In this document: positions 16,990 to 25,703 of the stretch, piece after piece
How the letters are laid out: every line of letters starts with the position of its first letter
How positions within the stretch are numbered: the stretch's first letter is position 1
Position numbers and translations under genes: made by a program
Notes under the pieces: generated by a model
The model's database searches: none
What the model was told of the DNA's origin: nothing
What the model saw: the letters and a program-made list of their open reading frames with translations, nothing else
Origin: Paenibacillus taihuensis
GTDB lineage: Bacteria; Bacillota; Bacilli; Paenibacillales; Paenibacillaceae
Length of the DNA: 64,000 bases
Direction of reading: 5' to 3'
Assembly: GCF_003386535.1 (NCBI RefSeq)
Contig: NZ_QTTN01000016.1
Coordinates: 65,396-129,395 of the forward strand

Positions 16990-17850
16990 ATGACAACAGC
17001 AACAACTGCAAAACATTTACAGGATACAACGACATTGCATAACGGGGTGGCTATGCCTTGGCTAGGACTCGGCGTCTTCAAGGTCGAGGAAGGGCAGGAG
17101 CTCATTGATGCCGTGAAGGAAGCGATCCGTTTCGGCTATAGAAGTATCGACACAGCTGCGATCTATAACAACGAGATCGGCGTTGGACAAGCGATCCGTG
17201 AGGCACTGGCAGAGACGCCGTCGCTTAAGCGCGAGGACCTATTCATCACTTCGAAGGTGTGGAACGCGGATCTCGGTTACGAGTCGACGCTGGCTGCTTT
17301 CGAGACGAGCCTCGAGAAGCTCGGCTTGGAATATCTGGATCTGTACCTTATCCACTGGCCGGTGAAGGGCAAGTACAAGGATGCTTGGCGTGCGCTGGAG
17401 CAGCTGTACAAAGCGGGCCGTGTTCGTGCAATCGGCGTCAGCAACTTCCACGTTCATCATCTGGAGGATCTGCTGAAGGATAGTGAAATCGTGCCGATGG
17501 TCAATCAGGTTGAGTTACATCCGCGGCTATCGCAAGAGGAGCTAATCAAGTTTAGCGCTGAGCATCGTATCCAGATGGAGGCATGGTCGCCGCTGATGCA
17601 AGGTCAGCTGCTGGACAATACGACACTGCAAGACATCGCGGCGAAGCATGGCAAGTCGATTGCGCAGATCATCCTGCGCTGGGATCTGCAGCGCGGCATC
17701 GTCACGATTCCGAAGTCGACCAAAGCGCATCGCATTGCCGAGAACGCATCCGTATTCGACTTTGAACTGAGCGCCGAAGACATGCAGCATATCGATGGAT
17801 TGAACCAGAATCTACGCGTTGGACCGGATCCGGACAACTTCAATTTCTAA
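16990..17850 (+). CDS. Aldo/keto reductase (YtbE/YvgN-like)
   Basis: 286 residues from ATG 16990; ATG 16981 is in frame but only 2 bases from GGAGG (16974-16978). All AKR signatures are present: MPWLGLGVFKVEEGQE, FGYRSIDTAAIYNNE (catalytic Asp and Tyr), ITSKVWNADLG (Lys), DLYLIHWPV (His) and the NADPH site IPKSTKAHRIAENA. It reduces aldehydes such as methylglyoxal or glyoxal with NADPH; cytoplasmic. Neighbouring MFS and HxlR genes suggest a carbonyl or electrophile detoxification unit. Confidence 0.92.
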   Translation: MTTATTAKHLQDTTTLHNGVAMPWLGLGVFKVEEGQELIDAVKEAIRFGYRSIDTAAIYNNEIGVGQAIREALAETPSLKREDLFITSKVWNADLGYESTLAAFETSLEKLGLEYLDLYLIHWPVKGKYKDAWRALEQLYKAGRVRAIGVSNFHVHHLEDLLKDSEIVPMVNQVELHPRLSQEELIKFSAEHRIQMEAWSPLMQGQLLDNTTLQDIAAKHGKSIAQIILRWDLQRGIVTIPKSTKAHRIAENASVFDFELSAEDMQHIDGLNQNLRVGPDPDNFNF

Positions 17851-17868
17851 GACGAATAAGAGACGTGG

Positions 17869-17920
17869 ACAAGCTTTCCATCTTAGCTGGAACTAAGATG
17901 GAAAGCTTGTTTTATTTTTC
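17869..17920 (+). terminator. Strong terminator after the aldo/keto reductase
   Basis: A perfect 18-bp stem (17869-17886 with 17893-17910) around a CTGGAA loop, followed by a T-rich tail. Confidence 0.92.
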
Positions 17921-18056
17921 GGAAAAAGCCATACAAAGATACGATTTGCCATATTCCCGCAGTACCGAGGCAGCTGAACCTGTTCTACACTGAAATCATA
18001 AACAGGTTGGAACAGTTTGAGAACGGATACATGCAGTGGAGAGGATGTCGCTTATC

Positions 18057-18767
18057 ATGGATATACAGATTTATCAATTGCTCGAGGGCGCACAGCAAGC
18101 GCGCGGGCTGACCGTAATCATCGATGTGTTTCGAGCATTCTCAGTTGCTTGCTATGCGACTGCGGGCGGAGTGGAGAACCTGTTGGCAGTGGGCAGCATC
18201 GAAACTGCTTATCGGTTGAAACAGGAGCGCCCGAATTATATTCTGATTGGGGAACGCGGAGGCGTCATTCAACCGGGTTTTGATTACGGGAATTCACCGC
18301 ATGCGATTCAGCAGGCAGATTTCAGCGGCCTTACAATTGTGCATACGACAAGCGCTGGAACGCAAGGCATTGTGAATGCTGTGAATGCCGACGAAGTCAT
18401 TACAGGCAGCTTTGTTAATGCGCAGGCGATTATCGACTACATCCGTCAGCGGAATCCGAAGCAAGTTTCGCTCGTTTGCATGGGCTGGGGAGCTGTGGAA
18501 GAAGCGGATGAAGATACGCTATTCGCGCAATATGTGAAGAATGCGCTTGAGGGAAAGCCGAACGATTTTGAAGCAATCGTTCGTTATTTGCGGCACGAGA
18601 GCAAGACCGGCAAGTTCCTCGATGTATCGGATGGCTCTGCGCCGCCAGAAGATTTTGACCTGTGCCTTAGCTTGAACCGGTTCCCATTCGTCCTTAAGGC
18701 AGAACCGTTCGGTGAATCATTGATCAGGCTCAGCAGACAAAATGTAACGGAAGGAGCAGCACCATGA
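18057..18767 (+). CDS. comB: ComB-family phosphatase (2-phosphosulfolactate phosphatase-like)
   Basis: 236 residues from ATG 18057; ATG 18045 and GTG 18036 are in-frame alternatives and the true start is unsettled. ComB hallmarks: VIIDVFRAFSVACYATAGG, LIGERGG followed by GFDYGNSP, VHTTSAGTQGI and EVITGSFVNAQAI. Known ComB removes phosphate from 2-phosphosulfolactate in coenzyme M synthesis, a pathway not expected in Bacillota, where the role is unknown. Its last four bases overlap the start of a phosphodiesterase gene (ATGA), so both are probably made together. Confidence 0.85.
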   Translation: MDIQIYQLLEGAQQARGLTVIIDVFRAFSVACYATAGGVENLLAVGSIETAYRLKQERPNYILIGERGGVIQPGFDYGNSPHAIQQADFSGLTIVHTTSAGTQGIVNAVNADEVITGSFVNAQAIIDYIRQRNPKQVSLVCMGWGAVEEADEDTLFAQYVKNALEGKPNDFEAIVRYLRHESKTGKFLDVSDGSAPPEDFDLCLSLNRFPFVLKAEPFGESLIRLSRQNVTEGAAP

Positions 18768-20086
18768 ACCGCCGAGTTATCATTATCGGAACGGACGGAT
18801 TGCGTCCGGATTGCATCGATCTGAGCCGAATGCCGACTTATGCAGCGCTCATTCGGGAGGGGGCGCTGTTCAGCTCCTTCCATTCCAGCTACCCGTCTGA
18901 GACTCGCGTCAGTATGACGACGTTGACGACCGGCACACTTCCTGGCCGTCATGGTGTCGTGGGCAATCTGATGGTCATTCCGGGATTTCGTCATGATGGA
19001 TTTCTGCAGACAGGCGATGATCGGGATTTATTGGCTTATAAATGCGCGATGTCTGAGCCCTTCATTCTGGATCCGACGCTGGGCGACAGGCTGGGCGCTC
19101 ATGGGCTAAAGCTCGCAGTAGCTGCCTCAAGCTCTCCGGGAGCCTCGCTATTATGGAATTTAAACCATCCTGAGCAAGTGATCAATCCGTCATCCATCTA
19201 TGAGTCCGAACAGCTGCAGCAGCTGCATAAGGAGCTCGGAGCAGTTCCTGCAGAGCTTTCGCATATAAGGCGGGAGCGGGCTCTGTGGGCGACGCGGGCG
19301 CTAACGGAGGTTCATCTGCAGAACCCCGCGAATGGCGCGATGGTATTGTGGTTGTCCGAGCCAGACTCCGCTCAGCACGATTACGGGTTAGGCTCGCCAG
19401 AGAATCTGGAGGCATTGGAGCTTATCGATGGCTGTGTGGCGGAGGTGCTGAGGGCTATCGATGAGAAGGGGCTACGAGATGAGGTAGATCTATTCCTGAT
19501 CAGCGACCACGGGCATTCGACCATTCAGGCACAGGGCTCGCTGCAGGAGCATGTACGAAAGGCATGCGACGAGTTAGAGCTGGCGCAGCGCTTCGTTGCC
19601 GCAGGGCATTACGTGTATGCCGCGCCGCAAGAGGCGGTTACACCTTCGCTGCAGGAGACGGCGTCGCTCATTGACTGGGTACAGCAGCAGCCGTGGTGTG
19701 AGCGGGTTTATGTGGGCTCGTCCGATCTTTGCGATCTTCCGGGCGTGCTGCCTATGGAGCAACTGGTTGGTCCTATTACGCACCGCCGTGCCCCGCTGTT
19801 CGCTGTACAGCCGATATGGTCGGGCGAGCAGAACGAATATGGCGTGCCTGGAACAACGCTCTCATTAACCTCCTCCTCGATGCTCCGCGCTAGTCATGGG
19901 ACCGCGAATCCCTACGATCGGCATGCATTCTGTCTCGCGGTAGGCAGCAGCTTCCGTCAAGGGTTCATTTCCGACGTTCCATGCGGCATTCAGGACATTG
20001 CCCCGACTGTCTGCTGGCTCGTCGGCCTGCGCGATGAGACCGGCTTCGATGGCCGCGTATTGAGCGAAGCGTTCAAGCTTGAGTAA
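18764..20086 (+). CDS. Type I phosphodiesterase / nucleotide pyrophosphatase-like hydrolase
   Basis: 440 residues, start overlapping the ComB stop. It belongs to the alkaline phosphatase superfamily: first metal Asp in IIIGTDGLRPDCID, nucleophile Ser/Thr in PSETRVSMTTLTTG, metal ligands in LSEPDSAQHDYG and LISDHGHST, and a late His in MLRASHGTANPYDRHAFCL. The last resembles the surface-protein-display motif of phosphonate or phosphodiester hydrolases. No signal peptide, so it acts in the cytoplasm. The substrate is probably a phosphodiester or pyrophosphate; coupling to ComB suggests consecutive dephosphorylation steps. Confidence 0.85.
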   Translation: MNRRVIIIGTDGLRPDCIDLSRMPTYAALIREGALFSSFHSSYPSETRVSMTTLTTGTLPGRHGVVGNLMVIPGFRHDGFLQTGDDRDLLAYKCAMSEPFILDPTLGDRLGAHGLKLAVAASSSPGASLLWNLNHPEQVINPSSIYESEQLQQLHKELGAVPAELSHIRRERALWATRALTEVHLQNPANGAMVLWLSEPDSAQHDYGLGSPENLEALELIDGCVAEVLRAIDEKGLRDEVDLFLISDHGHSTIQAQGSLQEHVRKACDELELAQRFVAAGHYVYAAPQEAVTPSLQETASLIDWVQQQPWCERVYVGSSDLCDLPGVLPMEQLVGPITHRRAPLFAVQPIWSGEQNEYGVPGTTLSLTSSSMLRASHGTANPYDRHAFCLAVGSSFRQGFISDVPCGIQDIAPTVCWLVGLRDETGFDGRVLSEAFKLE

Positions 20087-20168
20087 GCCATAAGGGCCGA
20101 GATTGTCTGCCGTTGTTCTGGCATGCTTTTTACTGTGCGCCGAGAACGCTTATATACTTCTATCACGG

Positions 20169-20906
20169 TTATCGAATACGCTGGACGAACCAGCAGTGTA
20201 CATCAATGCGCTCGGAATAATGGGCGAGCGTTGGCGCTGGAAGGGCGAGGCCGAACGGCTGCAGCATCGTATTGCGCTCAATCTCGAAGCGGGCTTGGCG
20301 CAGCTTCCAAGGGCGATGGTCAATATCTCCGCGATAGAGCTTTCCCTTATGCTCACTATAGAGGCCGTAGCGTTCGACGAGGAATTCGTTTAGTGAGCCA
20401 GGCTCTGCCATCTGCGCAGAACCAGAATCTGAATCAGATAAAGGCGCATAGGAGCATGCGAACTGAATGTCCGGGTTTGCGGTCCGCTTGCTCGTGTAGC
20501 GATATCCGTCTCGTTCACGGAGAAGCTTCATGGAGGCATGGTGGTAGGCAAGGTGAAAGAAGGTTCGCCCGCCCCAAACCGTCGGCCAGCTATGGGCATC
20601 GAGACTGAAGAAATAGACGCCGGGCTTGCCGTCCATCGTGACATAGGTGCGGACATTGAGTTCATTGAATGTAGAGACGCCGGGAATCGGAGGCAGGAAG
20701 CGCGGCCGTACGTCCCGCATTTGAAAGGGGACAATGCTAAGCCACGCAGATCCTTCATAGAGATCGAGCTCCATTCCTTGCGGCAGAAGCGGAGCGACAA
20801 CGTCCGGAGAGACGGGATAGTGCAGAAACAGAAGGTGCATCCACGTCTGGTTCATAACCCAGGGCGAGCGCGGAAGAGGCCAGCCTCGATTGGGCGAAAG
20901 TGCCAT
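20169..20906 (-). CDS. DUF2071 / YqjF-family protein
   Basis: About 245 residues. ATG 20906 (MALSPN) is preferred over ATG 20915 because GAAGGAG directly abuts the latter. Family signature: TWMHLLFLHYPVSPDVVAPLLPQGMELDLYEGSAWLSIVPFQM, then FNELNVRTYV and VYFFSLDA. YqjF-type proteins are widespread in Bacillus with no defined biochemistry. Soluble. Convergent with the phosphodiesterase and divergent from the TauE-type permease. Confidence 0.88.
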   Translation of the reverse strand: MALSPNRGWPLPRSPWVMNQTWMHLLFLHYPVSPDVVAPLLPQGMELDLYEGSAWLSIVPFQMRDVRPRFLPPIPGVSTFNELNVRTYVTMDGKPGVYFFSLDAHSWPTVWGGRTFFHLAYHHASMKLLRERDGYRYTSKRTANPDIQFACSYAPLSDSDSGSAQMAEPGSLNEFLVERYGLYSEHKGKLYRGDIDHRPWKLRQARFEIERNTMLQPFGLALPAPTLAHYSERIDVHCWFVQRIR

Positions 20907-20947
20907 CTGATCCATCTCCTTCGTTTACTGGACGATCAGCGATAGTT

Positions 20948-20965
20948 GCGGTACTATTATACCGC
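20948..20965. promoter_or_regulatory. Palindrome in the divergent DUF2071 / permease region
   Basis: GCGGTA-CTATTA-TACCGC is a perfect 6-bp inverted repeat with a 6-bp AT-rich centre, midway between two divergent starts. An operator is the simplest reading; no cognate regulator is adjacent. Confidence 0.45.
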
Positions 20966-21023
20966 TTTACATGATTATATAGCATATCATTGCTTTCGAG
21001 AGGGGCTTTAGTTTCACACAGCC

Positions 21024-21791
21024 ATGGATTTAACTTGGGGAATTATTGCATTAATGCTCGGCGGCGGGTTTCTGGCTGCCTTTATCGACGCTTCGGTGGG
21101 CGGAGGAGGCCTCATTTCGGTGCCGGTGCTGCTGGCGGCCGGGCTGCCGCCGCATCTGGCGCTGGGGACGAACAAGCTGTCGGCTTCGTTCTCGTCGGTG
21201 ACGAGCACCATCACATTCTGGCGTTCCGGCAAAATCAATCTGCGCACCATGGGCAAGCTTGTCCCATTCACAGCGGCCGGTGCGGCGGGAGGAGCGCTGC
21301 TGCTTCAGCTGATACCATCGGATTGGCTGCGACCAGCGATTGTCGTCATGCTCATTGCCGTCACGGTGTACACGCTGTTGAAACGCAATTGGGGCATGGA
21401 AGGAGCGGAGCGCAAGCTCACAACCGCTGCGAAGCTCGGCGCGATTGCGGCGGCGTTCGTGCTAGGCGCGTATGACGGCTTCTTCGGTCCGGGGACGGGC
21501 TCGTTCCTCATCTTTATCTTTATCATGCTTGGCTACGACTTCGTTCAAGCGGCAGGAAACTCGAAGCTGCTGAACTTCACGAGCAACGTGGCGAGCTTGA
21601 TCGTATTTCTGTCGCTGGGCTGGGTCGATTTCCGCCTGGGCCTGCTAATGGGCGCAGCGATGGTCCTCGGCTCGTTGGCCGGCTCCCGTCTGGCCATCAA
21701 GAAAGGGACCAAATACGTCAAGCTGCTCTTTGTATTTGTAACCGTATTGTTGATCGGCAAGCAGCTTTGGACGTTGATCGCGGGGAGCTAG
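21024..21791 (+). CDS. TSUP-family permease (TauE/SafE/YfcA-like)
   Basis: 255 residues, about eight transmembrane helices in two halves. Family motifs: GGGFLAAFIDASVGGGGLISVPVLLAAGLPPHLALGTNKLSAS and, in the second half, GAYDGFFGPGTGSFLIFIFIMLGYDFVQAAGNSKLLNFTSN. TSUP proteins move sulfite, sulfoacetate or other small anions; substrate unknown here. The upstream in-frame stop leaves ATG 21024 as the only start although its Shine-Dalgarno is weak. Confidence 0.9.
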   Translation: MDLTWGIIALMLGGGFLAAFIDASVGGGGLISVPVLLAAGLPPHLALGTNKLSASFSSVTSTITFWRSGKINLRTMGKLVPFTAAGAAGGALLLQLIPSDWLRPAIVVMLIAVTVYTLLKRNWGMEGAERKLTTAAKLGAIAAAFVLGAYDGFFGPGTGSFLIFIFIMLGYDFVQAAGNSKLLNFTSNVASLIVFLSLGWVDFRLGLLMGAAMVLGSLAGSRLAIKKGTKYVKLLFVFVTVLLIGKQLWTLIAGS

Positions 21792-21817
21792 GCTAGAGCG
21801 AAAGCCCAAGCCGCAGC

Positions 21818-22510
21818 TCACTTCACCATACCTCGGCGCAGCGCCGTTACGACGACCTGCGTCCGATCTTCACAGCCGAACTTTTGCAGAATTCGATGGA
21901 CGTGGCTCTTAACGGTACCTTCACTGATAAACAGCTTCTGCGCGATGCGGTCATTGCGCAGCCCATACGCCATCTCCTGCAAAATCTCCTGTTCCCGTTC
22001 TGTAAGCGGCTCGAGCAGCGAGGAGTCCGCTCCGTCCTTCGCACCATTGGAAACAGGCGGCACGAGAAACGCGGAGGAGACCGCGCGGGACAGCGCGCCT
22101 GCGGCCAGCTCCGTCCGGTAGACGGCTTCGCCACGATAGGCGGAGCGAATCGCCTCAAGCATATCTTCCACGTCCGCATCCTTCAGCAGATAGCCGACGG
22201 CGCCGGAGCGGATCACTTCATAGATGTAATCCGGATCGTTGAACGTGGTGAGGATGACGATTTTAACGCCTGGCAGCTGTTTAATGATCGCTTTCGAAGC
22301 TTCGATTCCTGTCATGCCCGGCATCTGGATATCCATCAGAATGATGTCCGGACGCAGCGCGAGCGCCTGATCAACAGCTTCATGGCCATCCGCCGCCTCG
22401 CCCGCGATCTCCATATCATTTTGCAGGCTGATGACGTAGCTGAAGCCCTGCCGAATCATTTTCTGATCGTCGACGAGCAATACTGTAATTTTACCGTCGT
22501 TGTTTGTCAT
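21818..22510 (-). CDS. NarL/LuxR-type response regulator
   Basis: 230 residues. Receiver domain (ITVLLVDDQKMIRQGF, phospho-acceptor Asp in IILMDIQMPGMTGIEA, Lys in YLLKDAD) and a C-terminal LuxR HTH (PLTEREQEILQEMAYGLRNDRIAQKLFISEGTVKSHVHRILQKF). It follows its kinase with no gap on the same strand, so the pair forms one operon and a cognate two-component system. Target genes are not evident; there is no adjacent ABC transporter of the Lia/Yxj type. Confidence 0.93.
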   Translation of the reverse strand: MTNNDGKITVLLVDDQKMIRQGFSYVISLQNDMEIAGEAADGHEAVDQALALRPDIILMDIQMPGMTGIEASKAIIKQLPGVKIVILTTFNDPDYIYEVIRSGAVGYLLKDADVEDMLEAIRSAYRGEAVYRTELAAGALSRAVSSAFLVPPVSNGAKDGADSSLLEPLTEREQEILQEMAYGLRNDRIAQKLFISEGTVKSHVHRILQKFGCEDRTQVVVTALRRGMVK

Positions 22511-23707
22511 CTATGAACCCTCCTTCGCTTCCTCTTCTGCTTCGCTCAATGGCTGCAGCTCTGCCCGAATCTGAAACCCTTGAGGCTCTGCTGCCCCAAA
22601 GGTTAAACAGCCTCCTGCTTCCTCTAACCGAGCTCGCATCGTCTTCAGTCCGAACCCTTCTAGAACGGCTTCATTCGCATCTGCGTCCACATTCGCTTTT
22701 CCGTTATCCCGAACAACCAGCACGATCCGCCCGCCTTCCGAAAATATACGGACATCGACATGAGTCGCTTCCGAATGACGCACAATATTGGTGATCGCCT
22801 CTTGCATCACTGCGAAGAGCAGCGTAGCGTGTTCCGCCGTAATCCCATCCTCGTGCAGCTCAGCCTCCAAGCTATACGTGATGGCTGCAGTCGCCTCCAT
22901 TCGGGCAAGCTGCGCCTTAATCGGCGCGAGACCGGACATTGACCGATCATCGGCTAGCGCATGGATGGAGGTTCGAATATCTTGAAGACCTTGGCGAGCC
23001 ACCTCCAGCATACCGCCCAGCGACTGCTCTGCTTGCACAGGGTCCTTGGCGATCATGTAGCGCAGCGCCTGCATTTGCACGATGAGCGAGGTCAGGCTGT
23101 GCCCGACGGCATCGTGAATGTCGCGTGCAATCCGCGTCCGTTCGTCCAGTACCGCGTTACGCATGGACGTTACCGACGCTTCCTGCAGATGGACATAGGC
23201 TTCTTGGAGCTCTGCCAAGTTGCGTTTATTTTCTTCATAGATCGCATCACGCTGGCGCCTGCTCTGCACGATGAAGAAGAAGAAGATGGCAATAATGACG
23301 AAAGAGAGGAAGTTGATCACGCTCTCGCCGCCGAACGCCGTATACATCCCGGCTACTATGATCATAGCCGCGAGCATCGGGATGCGCTTCGTTGAGAGCG
23401 ATAACCGAATAGTCGTCGTGATCACGATAACGGTGAGAAAATAAAGCAGCACGTTCTCGTCATACCAGATCATGCCAGCCAATGTCTCCGCTGCAGCAAG
23501 CGCAACGAAAACAAGCGACATCCGTCTCGTCTGCCAGAAGCCGCGAAATACGAAACGGCTAATGTATGTCGCTAAGATGAGGACGTTCAATGCGATTTTG
23601 ACAGGAGAGCCCGTGAAAAATCCGTTCATATGCATAAGTATGGCGATGAATATGGCTCCGGCCGCCGAACGGATGAAGAATCGCCGGTCTTGCAGCTGCT
23701 GCAGCAT
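22511..23707 (-). CDS. Sensor histidine kinase, HisKA_3 (NarX/DesK type)
   Basis: About 398 residues; ATG 23707 is chosen over 23728 because GGGGAGG lies 9 bases before it. Five or six N-terminal transmembrane helices with almost no extracellular loop (about 10-150), a coiled-coil linker, the dimerisation/phosphoacceptor helix ERTRIARDIHDAVGHSLTSLIVQMQA (His in RDIHDAVGH) and an HATPase_c domain (VMQEAITNIVRHSEA, VRDNGKA, GFGLKTMRARLEE). The signal is probably perceived inside the membrane. Confidence 0.92.
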   Translation of the reverse strand: MLQQLQDRRFFIRSAAGAIFIAILMHMNGFFTGSPVKIALNVLILATYISRFVFRGFWQTRRMSLVFVALAAAETLAGMIWYDENVLLYFLTVIVITTTIRLSLSTKRIPMLAAMIIVAGMYTAFGGESVINFLSFVIIAIFFFFIVQSRRQRDAIYEENKRNLAELQEAYVHLQEASVTSMRNAVLDERTRIARDIHDAVGHSLTSLIVQMQALRYMIAKDPVQAEQSLGGMLEVARQGLQDIRTSIHALADDRSMSGLAPIKAQLARMEATAAITYSLEAELHEDGITAEHATLLFAVMQEAITNIVRHSEATHVDVRIFSEGGRIVLVVRDNGKANVDADANEAVLEGFGLKTMRARLEEAGGCLTFGAAEPQGFQIRAELQPLSEAEEEAKEGS

Positions 23708-23918
23708 AAGTACCAACCTCCCCGACATTTTTATTGTAGCTTTGGGCAGCGCCGGAAATCAATTGCGGTAGAGACCGGATGCGAGCATCTCTATCTATAG
23801 ATATAGAGCGGATGATGTTCAGGTTCTATCCGAGGTTGGTCGAACGGACAAGCCGATTCGGGATATGATGGTATTCGTTGAGACAACGATAACGATGAAT
23901 ATGAGGGAGGCAATATAC

Positions 23919-24425
23919 ATGGAGCAGCAGCTTATTATTATTTTGGTTGTTTTATTCGTGGGGTATCGGATCGCGATGCGGGTCCGCCGCAATTTCACTT
24001 GGAGCGAGCTGAAGTCAAGAAGATTAGGTTTTCGTATAGGCCTGTTTGCATTTATTGGGGCGGTGTTTATGGCGGAGAGCGGCTTTAGTGCCGTCAGCGT
24101 CGTTTCGGATGTGATCGGCATTCTGCTCGGCGTCGCGCTCGGACTAGTAGGGGCGTCAATGACAACGTTCGAACGCCGCGGCACGGAGTTATTTTATAAG
24201 GCGAATGTGTGGATCGGAAGCATCGTGACCGTTCTGTTCGTCGGTCGGTTCGCGTATCGGATGTATGAAGTGATGACCATGCCGCATACCAAAGACAGCT
24301 ACAACTTCGCAGCTGGGGGCAGCCAGTGGTCGTCCGGTCTTATGCTTATCATGTTCGCTTACTACGTCGTTTATTACGTACTGCTTATTAATAAGGGCAA
24401 GCAAGCGCCAGCACGTTTGAGCTAA
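23919..24425 (+). CDS. CcdC-like multi-span membrane protein
   Basis: 168 residues from ATG 23919, with GAGGGAGG at 23903-23910; the longer frame upstream has no RBS. Four or five hydrophobic helices and an early basic segment (YRIAMRVRRNFTWSELKSRRLG) recall the DUF1453/CcdC group, proteins of unknown role in Bacillus. The family call is tentative. Monocistronic, divergent from the two-component system, with a terminator right after it. Confidence 0.65.
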   Translation: MEQQLIIILVVLFVGYRIAMRVRRNFTWSELKSRRLGFRIGLFAFIGAVFMAESGFSAVSVVSDVIGILLGVALGLVGASMTTFERRGTELFYKANVWIGSIVTVLFVGRFAYRMYEVMTMPHTKDSYNFAAGGSQWSSGLMLIMFAYYVVYYVLLINKGKQAPARLS

Positions 24426-24430
24426 AATAA

Positions 24431-24473
24431 AGCCGAAGCCGCGACCCGGGAGAGGGAGCAGCTTCGGCTGTTT
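24431..24473. terminator. Bidirectional terminator
   Basis: AGCCGAAGC (24431-24439) pairs with GCTTCGGCT (24461-24469) between two convergent genes, with a T-run on the plus side and an A-rich stretch before it. Confidence 0.75.
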
Positions 24474-24475
24474 CG

Positions 24476-24955
24476 TTATTGAAGCGACTTGATATACCAA
24501 GCATCGCAGGCAAAATGCTCCGATCCCGCAAGCGGCGCATCCAACTGCTCGAAGCCATGCTTCGCATAGAAGCGGTTCGCAGCGGTCATGTTAGAGAGCG
24601 TCTCCAAGTAGCACTGCTTGTAGTGCTCCCGTGCGAATGCGAGCGCAGTGCCCAGCAGATCGGCTGCCATGCCGGTGCCTCTCGCAAGCGGCAGCAGGTA
24701 CATCTTCTGCAGCTCGCACACGTCTGTTGAATCGGCAAAAGGAGCAATTCCGCAGCCGCCAACAACTTCTACGTCTTGTTCAACAACCCAGTAGTCATGA
24801 GCCTCAGGCTCGTAAAACTCCGCAAGCTTGCTAAGGCTCGCATCTTCCCATGCCAGTCCCGCCCGGTTGCCTCCGAACTCGATCAAGCACTCCCGTATAA
24901 TCCGTTCAATGACCGCGTTATCTGCCGTCTGTAGTTTTCGAATGATCCAAGCCAA
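24476..24955 (-). CDS. GNAT acetyltransferase
   Basis: 159 residues. A single GNAT domain with the acyl-CoA loop MYLLPLARGTGMAADLLGTALAFA and the NMTAANRFYAKHGFEQL C-terminal motif common in small-molecule acetyltransferases. Substrate unknown. It lies 16 bases downstream of the TetR gene on the same strand and is probably cotranscribed with it. Confidence 0.9.
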   Translation of the reverse strand: MAWIIRKLQTADNAVIERIIRECLIEFGGNRAGLAWEDASLSKLAEFYEPEAHDYWVVEQDVEVVGGCGIAPFADSTDVCELQKMYLLPLARGTGMAADLLGTALAFAREHYKQCYLETLSNMTAANRFYAKHGFEQLDAPLAGSEHFACDAWYIKSLQ

Positions 24956-24971
24956 AGTCCAACAACCTCCA

Positions 24972-25559
24972 TTATTGATCTTGCGTCGTGCTGATCCCGT
25001 TCAGAAATACACGATATGCCGTTTGCAGCTGATCGCCGAGCCCAGTGTCGCCCATCCCCGTACTCCATATAACCAGTGTGCCAAAATAAAGCTGCAGCGC
25101 GGTCGACGCCAGCTCGTCTGCAGAGATATGACGCCTGAACTCGCCGCTTCGCTGCCCTTTGTCGAAGAGCTCGATGATCGATTGCAGCTTGAGTACATGG
25201 CCTGCTGTGCCTTTATCGGCGTTGCTTGAGGCCAGAAACCGCTGCAGTGCCGATCGCAGCAGGGCGGGACTTTCGCTCATCGAGTCGCCGACCTCCTTCA
25301 CATAGGCGAGAATGAGCGGCATGTAAGGGCCCGGCCGATCACGAAGGCTGAATAGTTCATGAAGGTAGAAGTTCTTCTGGAATTTAAAGAGCAGTTCTTC
25401 CTTCGTCGCAAAATAATTAAAAAAGGTGCCCTTCGCCACACCGGCAGCCTGTGTAATCTCCGCTACGCTCGTTTCCTCGAAGCCCTTCTCGCAGAACAGC
25501 CGATCAGCGGCCTCGATGATACGCTGCAGCGTCGCTTGTTTCTTCTCTTCCCGATTCAT
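24972..25559 (-). CDS. TetR-family regulator
   Basis: 195 residues. N-terminal HTH (ADRLFCEKGFEETSVAEITQAAGVAKGTFFNYFATKEEL) and an all-helical ligand domain. Divergent from the SDR-type gene at 25704, with two copies of a TGACC-N3-GGTCA palindrome between them, so it probably represses that gene and its own GNAT operon. Confidence 0.92.
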   Translation of the reverse strand: MNREEKKQATLQRIIEAADRLFCEKGFEETSVAEITQAAGVAKGTFFNYFATKEELLFKFQKNFYLHELFSLRDRPGPYMPLILAYVKEVGDSMSESPALLRSALQRFLASSNADKGTAGHVLKLQSIIELFDKGQRSGEFRRHISADELASTALQLYFGTLVIWSTGMGDTGLGDQLQTAYRVFLNGISTTQDQ

Positions 25560-25611
25560 CGATTCATGCGAGCCTCCTTATCTTCACGTATTATAGCATA
25601 AACATTAAAAA

Positions 25612-25646
25612 TGACCACTGGTCAAATAAATATTGACCAATGGTCA
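25612..25646. promoter_or_regulatory. Twin TetR operators and overlapping promoter
   Basis: TGACC-ACT-GGTCA (25612-25624) and TGACC-AAT-GGTCA (25634-25646) are two 13-bp palindromes centred 22 bp apart, about two helical turns. The second overlaps a rightward -35 (TTGACC, 25633-25638), followed at 18 bp by TATGGT (25657-25662), so binding would block the promoter of the gene at 25704. Confidence 0.8.
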
Positions 25647-25703
25647 TTTTTAGTTGTATGGTGTTAGTAAGATAACCGCTTACGTTTGGGAGGAAGCAAA
25701 ATA

